This document shows positions 57,080 through 64,000 of a DNA stretch of 64,000 bases, one piece after another. Origin of the DNA: Rhizobium sp. NZLR1 (GTDB taxonomy: Bacteria > Pseudomonadota > Alphaproteobacteria > Rhizobiales > Rhizobiaceae); NCBI RefSeq assembly GCF_017357385.1, contig NZ_CP071632.1:1059501-1123500 (forward strand). Direction: 5' to 3'. Each line of letters begins with the position of its first letter. The first letter of the stretch is position 1. A program made the translations under genes and the position numbers. The notes under the pieces were generated by a model that was given only the letters and a program-made list of their open reading frames with translations, ran no database searches and was not told where the DNA came from.

Positions 57080-57332
57080 GTTTCACCGGGCAGCCGAGCG
57101 TGAGCTTGAGAAGCTTGGGCATGAGGCGGCTCGCCGAATACTCCGATTCCTGAATGATCGCGTTGCAAGGTTGGACGATCCACGATCCATCGGAGAGGCG
57201 CTTAAGGGGTCTGAACTCGGGGATTTCTGGAAGTATCGCGTTGGGGACTATCGAGTGATCGCAAACATCGACGATGGGGCGGTGCTGATCCTCATCGTGC
57301 GGATTGGCAACCGCCGCGATGTCTATCGATGA
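57063..57332 (+). CDS. RelE/ParE-type toxin
   Basis: 89 residues of the RelE fold: [20 protein letters not shown], then GELGDFW-like [17 protein letters not shown] and [11 protein letters not shown]. The Arg/Lys-rich positions of mRNA-cleaving RelE are present ([12 protein letters not shown]...VYR). It would inhibit translation when its antitoxin is lost. Start overlaps the antitoxin gene, as in most relBE operons. Confidence 0.9.
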   Translation: MVWRIEFHRAAERELEKLGHEAARRILRFLNDRVARLDDPRSIGEALKGSELGDFWKYRVGDYRVIANIDDGAVLILIVRIGNRRDVYR

Positions 57333-57481
57333 ATCCGCATACGCATCGATCGCAATTTTGGCTCGCGGTCCCATCACGGTCACAATTCTTTGAAGGAAGT
57401 TGGTGAACCGTGGCTTGTGAGCGGCCGCCAGCCGTTATATCGCACAGTCACGCCGTCACTCTCATTGCTTATGGGGAACCC

Positions 57482-58258
57482 ATGCAGATGTCTGAAATGC
57501 AACTGACGAAACGCCGCCTCCTGGGTGGGATCGCCATCGCCGCAGCTGCCGCAGCGCTTGTCGCCTGCAACGACAGCAAGGACGCTGCCGATGCTTCGTC
57601 CTCCGGCAAGACCCTGGCCGACGGCACCAATGTCGACACCATCCAGACGGCGGCGACATCGCCGGCCGAAACGCCGCAATCCGATGGCGATGTCGACATG
57701 GCCGCAGTGCTGAAGCCCGGCCCGCTGCCTGAGATGGCGCTCGGCAAGGCTGACGCCCCGGTCAAGATCGTCGAATACATGTCGATGACCTGCCCGCATT
57801 GCGCCCATTTCCACAACACCACCTTCGATGCGATCAAGCAGAAATATGTCGACGCCGGCAAGGTGCAGTTCATCATTCGCGAATTCCCCTTCGACCCGCG
57901 TGCCGCCGCCGCCTTCATGCTCGCCCGCTGCAGCCCCGCCAATCCGGAGCAGCTGAGCACGCCGGAGCAATATTTCCCGATGGTTTCGATGCTGTTCAAG
58001 CAGCAGCAGGTCTGGGCCGCCGCCGATGACGGCCGCAGCGCACTGCTGCAGATGTCGAAGCTCGCCGGATTTACTGAGGATAGCTTCACGAAATGCTTGA
58101 CGAACCAGAAGCTTCTGGATGAAGTGAACGCCGTGCGGGAAAGAGGTTCCAAGGATTTCGGCGTCAATGCCACGCCGACTTTCCTCATCAATGGCAAGCG
58201 CTACTCTGGAGACATGCCGGTTGAAACCTTGTCGGGGCTCATCGACAGTCTGCTCTGA
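57482..58258 (+). CDS. DsbA family thiol:disulfide oxidoreductase (exported, CPHC)
   Basis: 258 residues. A Tat-like or lipoprotein-type start ([20 protein letters not shown] then AC) carries a twin-arginine-resembling KRRLLG and a possible lipobox cysteine. The thioredoxin fold has C104-P-H-C107 ([15 protein letters not shown]), the [16 protein letters not shown] helix and cis-Pro loop [11 protein letters not shown]. It oxidises or isomerises periplasmic disulfides. ATG 57482 is chosen by the signal sequence; ATG 57488 is possible. A strong terminator follows. Confidence 0.88.
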   Translation: MQMSEMQLTKRRLLGGIAIAAAAAALVACNDSKDAADASSSGKTLADGTNVDTIQTAATSPAETPQSDGDVDMAAVLKPGPLPEMALGKADAPVKIVEYMSMTCPHCAHFHNTTFDAIKQKYVDAGKVQFIIREFPFDPRAAAAFMLARCSPANPEQLSTPEQYFPMVSMLFKQQQVWAAADDGRSALLQMSKLAGFTEDSFTKCLTNQKLLDEVNAVRERGSKDFGVNATPTFLINGKRYSGDMPVETLSGLIDSLL

Positions 58259-58277
58259 ACCGATCCGTTTGACGATA

Positions 58278-58312
58278 ACGGGCGACGGTGAAAGCCGTGC
58301 GCCCGTTTTTTT
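58278..58312 (+). terminator. Rho-independent terminator between the DsbA-family gene and smc
   Basis: ACGGGCG...CGCCCGT outer stem with inner ACGG/CCGT, then seven T (58306-58312). 20 bases after the DsbA-family stop, so smc needs its own promoter in or before the 48 bases that follow. Confidence 0.88.
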
Positions 58313-58360
58313 GTGGCTGCGGTGCGGCTCCTTGCCCACCCCGCGCCGCGGAGCTTCTGC

Positions 58361-61300
58361 ATGAAGTTCAACAAGCTGCGCCTGGTCGGCTTCAAATCCT
58401 TCGTCGAGCCGACGGAATTCATCATCGAGCGGGGGCTGACCGGCGTCGTCGGCCCGAACGGCTGCGGCAAGTCCAACCTCGTCGAGGCGCTGCGCTGGGT
58501 GATGGGCGAGAATTCCTACAAGAACATGCGCGCCTCCGGCATGGACGACGTGATCTTTTCGGGCTCGGGAAACCGCCCGGCCCGCAACACCGCCGAAGTG
58601 GCGCTCTATCTCGACAATGCAACGCGCACCGCGCCTGCCGCCTTCAACGACAGCGACGAGATCCAGGTCACCCGCCGCATCGAGCGTGAACAGGGTTCGC
58701 TCTACCGCATCAACGGCAAGGAAAGCCGCGCCAAGGACGTGCAACTGCTGTTTGCCGACGCCTCCACCGGCGCCCGTTCGCCCTCGATGGTCGGGCAGGG
58801 GCGGATCGGCGAGCTGATCCAGGCAAAGCCGCAGGCCCGCCGCCAGCTGCTGGAAGAGGCGGCCGGCATCTCGGGCCTGCATTCCCGCCGCCACGAGGCC
58901 GAATTGCGGCTGCGGGCCGCCGAGGGCAATCTCGAGCGTCTCGACGACGTCACCTCGCAGCTCGAAAGCCAGATCGAGAGCCTGAAGCGGCAGGCCCGCC
59001 AGGCAAACCGCTTCAAGACGCTGTCTGCCGATATCCGCGCCCGCGAGGCGATGCTCTTGCATATTCGCTGGGTGCAGGCCAAGGAAGCTGAGGCCGAGGC
59101 GGACAGCGCGCTGAACCAGGCGACGGTCGTCGTCGCCGAAAAGGCGCAAGCCCAGATGGAGGCGGCGAAGAACCAGGCCATCGCCAGCTTGAAGCTACCG
59201 GAACTGCGCGAGGGTGAGGCGCGCGCCGCCGCCGCTCTGCAGCGGTTGCAGATCGCCCGAAGCCAGCTGGAGGAGGATGTCGGCCGCATTCTGCGCCGCC
59301 GCGACGAGCTGACACGCCGTCTCGCCCAGCTTGGCGAGGATATCCGCCGCGAGGAGCGACTAGTCGCCGACAATGCCGTTATCCTGGCAAGGCTCGATGC
59401 CGAAGAGGCCGAGATTTCCGAAGTGCTGGCCGATTCCGGCCGTTATGCCGAGGAAACCCGCGAGGCCTTCGAGGGAGCGGCGGCAAAACTTGCCGACAGC
59501 GAACGCATCTTCACCCAGCTGACCGCCGAGCGCGCCGAGGCCGCTGCCGGCCGCAACCAGCTGGAGCGCGCCATCCGCGATCTCGCTGACCGCAGGATGC
59601 GCCTCGAACGCCAGATGAATGAGGCCAACCACGAACTCGCAACCATCGGCGACAAGATCGCCGGCCTGCCTGACCCGGATGAAAAACGCGCCATCGTCGA
59701 GGCCGGTGAAATCGCGCTCGCCGACGCCGAAGCCGCCGTCCAGCTCGTCGAGCAGGCGCTTGCCGCCGCCCGCCAGACCGAGGCGCTGGCGCGCGCGCCG
59801 GTCGATCAGGCCCGCTCGAGCCTCAATGCGCTGGAAACCGAGGCCCGCACCATTTCCCGCATGCTCGCCGCTGGTGCCGCTGCCGGCGAATTCCCGCCGG
59901 TTGCCGATGAGCTGAAGGTCGATCGCGGCTTCGAAACAGCACTCGGTGCTGCCCTCGGCGACGATCTGGAATCGCCGCTCGCTGCCGAGGCCCCGGCCCA
60001 TTGGTCTGACAATGGCGATGGCGCCGGCGACCCGGCACTGCCATCCGGCGTCACGCCGCTGCTTGCCCATATCAGCGCGCCCGCCGCACTCACCCGCCGC
60101 CTGCGCCAGATCGGCCTGGTCGGGGAAGGGGACGCAGAGCGCCTGATGGCGGCGCTGCAGCCCGGCCAGCGGCTGGTGACGAAAGACGGCGCCGTCTACC
60201 GCTGGGACGGCCACGTGACAGGCGCCGACGCCCCGAGCGCTGCAGCCCTTCGCCTTGCCCAGAAAAACCGCCTGGCCGAGCTCGAAGGCGAGGCAGCCCT
60301 TGCCCGCGACGTGCTTGCCGAAGCCGAGGAGCGGCAGGCCGCCGCCGCTGATGCGATCCGCGGCGAAGAACGACGGCTTGCCGAGGCCCGCGACATGAGC
60401 CGGCTGTCCTCCCGTCATCTCGCCGAGGCGCGCGATGCGCTTGGAGCCGCCGAGCGGGCCTCTGGCGATCTGATCCGCCGCCGCGATGTCGTCAGCGAGG
60501 CGGTCAGCCAGCTGGGCGCGCAGCTGGAGGAGGTCGCCATCCAGGAAGAGAATGCCCGCATCGAGCTGGAGGACGCGCCCGATCTCACCGCGATCGACGA
60601 GCGGCTGCGCTACCAGCAGGCGGAGGTGGCGACCGATCGCGGCGCGCTGGCCGAAAGCCGCGCTCGCCACGAAAGCCTTGCCCGGGAAAATGAAGCCCGC
60701 CAGCGCCGCATCCTGGCGATCGGCCAGGAGCGCGAGACCTGGCGCCAGCGGGCGGCAAGTGCTGAAGAGCACGTCGCCACGCTGCGCGAACGCGAGGAAG
60801 AGGCGCGCGAAGAGGCAGCCGAGCTCGAATTGGCGCCGGACGAATTCGACGACAAGCGCCGCGCTTTGATGAGCGAATTGCAGAAGGCCGAGGAGGCGCG
60901 CCGCAACGCCGGCGATCTTCTGGCCGAGGCCGAACGCATCCAGCGCGAGGCCGACCACAAGGCGACCACCGCACTGTCGGAACTTGCCGAATGCCGTGAA
61001 CGCCGCGGCCGCGCCGAGGAGCGCCTGGTTTCCGCCCGCGAGAAGCGCCAGGAAGGCGAAAGCCGCATCCGCGAGGTCCTGAATGTCGCCCCGCACGAAG
61101 CGCTGCAGCTGACCGGGCGTCCGGCCATGCAGGCGCTTCCCGACCCGCGCGAGGTCGAGCGCGAGCTGGAGCGCCTCAGGATCGAGCGCGAGCGGCTCGG
61201 CGCCGTCAACCTGCGCGCCGACGAGGAACAGAAGGAGCTGAGTGACAAGCTCGAAGCGCTGATCAGGGAACGCGACGACGTCATCGACGCGATCCGCAAG

Positions 61301-61822
61301 CTGCGCGGCGCCATCCAGAGCCTCAACCGCGAGGGCCGCGAACGGCTGATCGCCGCCTTCGACATCGTCAATGCCCAGTTCAAGCGGCTGTTCACCCATC
61401 TTTTCGGCGGCGGCACCGCCGAGCTGCAGCTGATCGAATCCGACGACCCGCTGGAAGCCGGCCTCGAAATCCTGGCCCGGCCGCCGGGCAAGAAGCCGCA
61501 GACCATGACGCTGCTCTCAGGCGGCGAACAGGCGCTGACGGCGATGGCGCTGATCTTTGCCGTCTTCCTCACCAATCCGGCGCCGATCTGCGTGCTCGAC
61601 GAAGTCGACGCGCCGCTCGACGACCACAATGTCGAGCGCTACTGCAACCTGATGGACGAAATGGCGGCGTCGACCGAAACCCGCTTCGTCATCATCACCC
61701 ACAATCCGATCACCATGGCCCGCATGAACCGCCTCTTCGGCGTCACCATGGCCGAGCAGGGCGTCTCCACCCTCGTCTCCGTCGACCTGCAGACCGCCGA
61801 GCGCCTGCGCGAGATCGCCTGA
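58361..61822 (+). CDS. smc: Chromosome segregation protein SMC
   Basis: 1153 residues. N-terminal ATPase head with Walker [10 protein letters not shown] near residue 31 and the Q-loop segment, a long coiled coil (about 170-500), a hinge (about 500-640, [20 protein letters not shown]), a second coiled coil (about 650-990) and the C-terminal head with signature [18 protein letters not shown] and Walker [13 protein letters not shown]. It organises and separates the chromosome with ScpA/ScpB. ATG 58361 ([15 protein letters not shown]) is the family start; a longer reading adds a terminator-spanning stretch. Confidence 0.97.
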   Translation: MKFNKLRLVGFKSFVEPTEFIIERGLTGVVGPNGCGKSNLVEALRWVMGENSYKNMRASGMDDVIFSGSGNRPARNTAEVALYLDNATRTAPAAFNDSDEIQVTRRIEREQGSLYRINGKESRAKDVQLLFADASTGARSPSMVGQGRIGELIQAKPQARRQLLEEAAGISGLHSRRHEAELRLRAAEGNLERLDDVTSQLESQIESLKRQARQANRFKTLSADIRAREAMLLHIRWVQAKEAEAEADSALNQATVVVAEKAQAQMEAAKNQAIASLKLPELREGEARAAAALQRLQIARSQLEEDVGRILRRRDELTRRLAQLGEDIRREERLVADNAVILARLDAEEAEISEVLADSGRYAEETREAFEGAAAKLADSERIFTQLTAERAEAAAGRNQLERAIRDLADRRMRLERQMNEANHELATIGDKIAGLPDPDEKRAIVEAGEIALADAEAAVQLVEQALAAARQTEALARAPVDQARSSLNALETEARTISRMLAAGAAAGEFPPVADELKVDRGFETALGAALGDDLESPLAAEAPAHWSDNGDGAGDPALPSGVTPLLAHISAPAALTRRLRQIGLVGEGDAERLMAALQPGQRLVTKDGAVYRWDGHVTGADAPSAAALRLAQKNRLAELEGEAALARDVLAEAEERQAAAADAIRGEERRLAEARDMSRLSSRHLAEARDALGAAERASGDLIRRRDVVSEAVSQLGAQLEEVAIQEENARIELEDAPDLTAIDERLRYQQAEVATDRGALAESRARHESLARENEARQRRILAIGQERETWRQRAASAEEHVATLREREEEAREEAAELELAPDEFDDKRRALMSELQKAEEARRNAGDLLAEAERIQREADHKATTALSELAECRERRGRAEERLVSAREKRQEGESRIREVLNVAPHEALQLTGRPAMQALPDPREVERELERLRIERERLGAVNLRADEEQKELSDKLEALIRERDDVIDAIRKLRGAIQSLNREGRERLIAAFDIVNAQFKRLFTHLFGGGTAELQLIESDDPLEAGLEILARPPGKKPQTMTLLSGGEQALTAMALIFAVFLTNPAPICVLDEVDAPLDDHNVERYCNLMDEMAASTETRFVIITHNPITMARMNRLFGVTMAEQGVSTLVSVDLQTAERLREIA

Positions 61823-62104
61823 GCAATTCCAGCCTGGATCAGCGCAATTTCAGCAAAGCCGTGACGCGGTTTTGCGCCCAGAAATTGCGTGAAATCAGAA
61901 AACTGGGAATAAACACCAAAAAAGGTCGGCTCTCTTGCCGCCTGTACTCCATTTGGGTGATGCTCTTTTCGCTGACTTGCATTAGAAGTTGTTTCGACGC
62001 AACCTAATTACTCAGCTGAAAAGCTGGCAATCAAGCGTTGCGCATTGTCAAATTTGCGTGCGGTTTTCCGGGCGAGGGCAAGAACCGGAAGCCGTTAGCG
62101 CAAT

Positions 62105-62278
62105 TCGAGGGGAAGGACAGATCTGTTTTCCCCGGAGTTGCGTAAGATGATGGTCAGAGCGGTTCCTTTTTCAAAAAGCTGAACCGTTCCTGGGTTGTGG
62201 GACCCCCCGTCCGGTTTTCCTGGCCGGACGGAAACAAGGCTTTGCGGGACATTGTTGCAGTCCCGCAAAGCTTTTTTT
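62105..62278 (+). ncRNA. Candidate structured RNA ending in a strong terminator
   Basis: Four hairpins in 170 bases: GGGGAA...TTCCCC enclosing ACAGATCTGT, then CGGTTC...GAACCG (62160-62186), CCGTCCGG/CCGGACGG (62207-62231) and a 12-bp terminator stem. No coding potential stands out. The terminator is 417 bases past smc and 150 bases before ppdK, so it fits a separate small RNA better than either gene. A known family is not identified and no clear promoter was found. Confidence 0.45.
62239..62278 (+). terminator. Strong Rho-independent terminator in the smc-ppdK gap
   Basis: GCTTTGCGGGAC (62239-62250) and GTCCCGCAAAGC (62260-62271), perfect 12-bp stem with a 9-base loop, followed by seven T (62272-62278). 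Confidence 0.9.
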
Positions 62279-62382
62279 GTGCCTTTTTTCTGGCGTTCAC
62301 CGTTTTAATCGTTTCGACTGTGGCGCGCGCCCCAGATTTATTGTGCAACGCAACATTTTGCCGCATTTGTCGATTTTCATTT

Positions 62383-62428
62383 CAACACCAACGGATTAAG
62401 CTAATCCCGGTTTGGTGTTGGGGGGAAG
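62383..62428 (+). promoter_or_regulatory. Hairpin abutting the ppdK ribosome-binding site
   Basis: CAACACCAA (62383-62391) pairs with TTGGTGTTG (62412-62420), and inside lies GGATTA-AGC-TAATCC. The stem ends at the base before the GGGGGAAG Shine-Dalgarno sequence (62421-62428). Translational control of ppdK or an mRNA-stabilising 5' structure is possible. Confidence 0.55.

Positions 62429-64000
<1,572 letters not shown>

Noticed and set aside
59360..61399. A 679-codon minus-strand frame inside smc
   Set aside because: Shadow of the coiled-coil coding region; no initiation site or motif.

Overview
The window looks like a chromosomal segment of a fast-growing Rhizobium (R. leguminosarum/R. etli/R. 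phaseoli group). This is inferred from the high GC and strong GC3 bias, the gene content (alphaproteobacterial cta/cox operon, CcrM methylase, IalB-family protein, SMC next to pyruvate phosphate dikinase) and three families of rhizobial-style intergenic palindromic repeats. I used no database search, so the species is not fixed. No tRNA, rRNA, CRISPR array, prophage or insertion sequence was recognised.

Left part (1-19.7 kb). A partial D-Ala-D-Ala carboxypeptidase with a SPOR tail, a MazG-like protein, a GNAT acetyltransferase, TldD and an IalB-family protein precede the aa3 cytochrome c oxidase operon: coxB, coxA, ctaB, a 46-residue assembly protein, ctaG and coxC. After coxC comes a strong terminator and a three-gene block (a PlsY-like acyltransferase, a GNAT protein and a chloramphenicol-phosphotransferase-like kinase). 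The block separates coxC from the DUF983 and SURF1 genes that I would expect to follow it directly. Next come ispH, thrB and rnhA, a zinc-ribbon metallopeptidase, a CsbD stress protein with a textbook EcfG-type promoter, YqgE, a DsbD-alpha-like protein and a Prx5 peroxiredoxin.

Middle (20-31.4 kb). Twin Zur-type operators precede a high-affinity zinc ABC transporter operon that begins with an unrecognised 42-residue membrane ORF. A short CDF-type cation transporter is convergent with it. Then come a Dabb-domain protein, a dCache chemoreceptor, a small exported protein, and an operon of diaminopropionate ammonia-lyase with two M20 amidohydrolases, divergent from an Lrp/AsnC regulator. This looks like a catabolic unit for an N-substituted diamino acid.

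31.4-44 kb. An EAL phosphodiesterase with a degenerate GGDEF domain, a RimJ-type acetyltransferase, an M16 peptidase and threonine synthase lie in one leftward run. A lipoprotein, a HAD phosphatase, a second chemoreceptor and an unusual operon of three small exported Gly/Ser-repeat proteins follow.

44-52.6 kb is accessory in character. A LysR gene and a TetR gene, each with palindromic candidate operators, flank or interrupt a set of five NAD(P)-binding oxidoreductases, including two near-duplicate copies. An ArsR gene sits divergent from NIPSNAP and ABM monooxygenase-like genes, and an AT-rich orphan gene lies just before ccrM.

52.8-64 kb returns to core genes: ccrM, a SnoaL-like protein, a HAD hydrolase and mutY in one leftward run, a DUF721 protein, a relBE toxin-antitoxin pair, a DsbA-family lipoprotein-like thioredoxin, smc and the first 524 codons of ppdK. 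The smc-ppdK gap holds a row of hairpins ending in a strong terminator, and a second hairpin abutting the ppdK ribosome-binding site.
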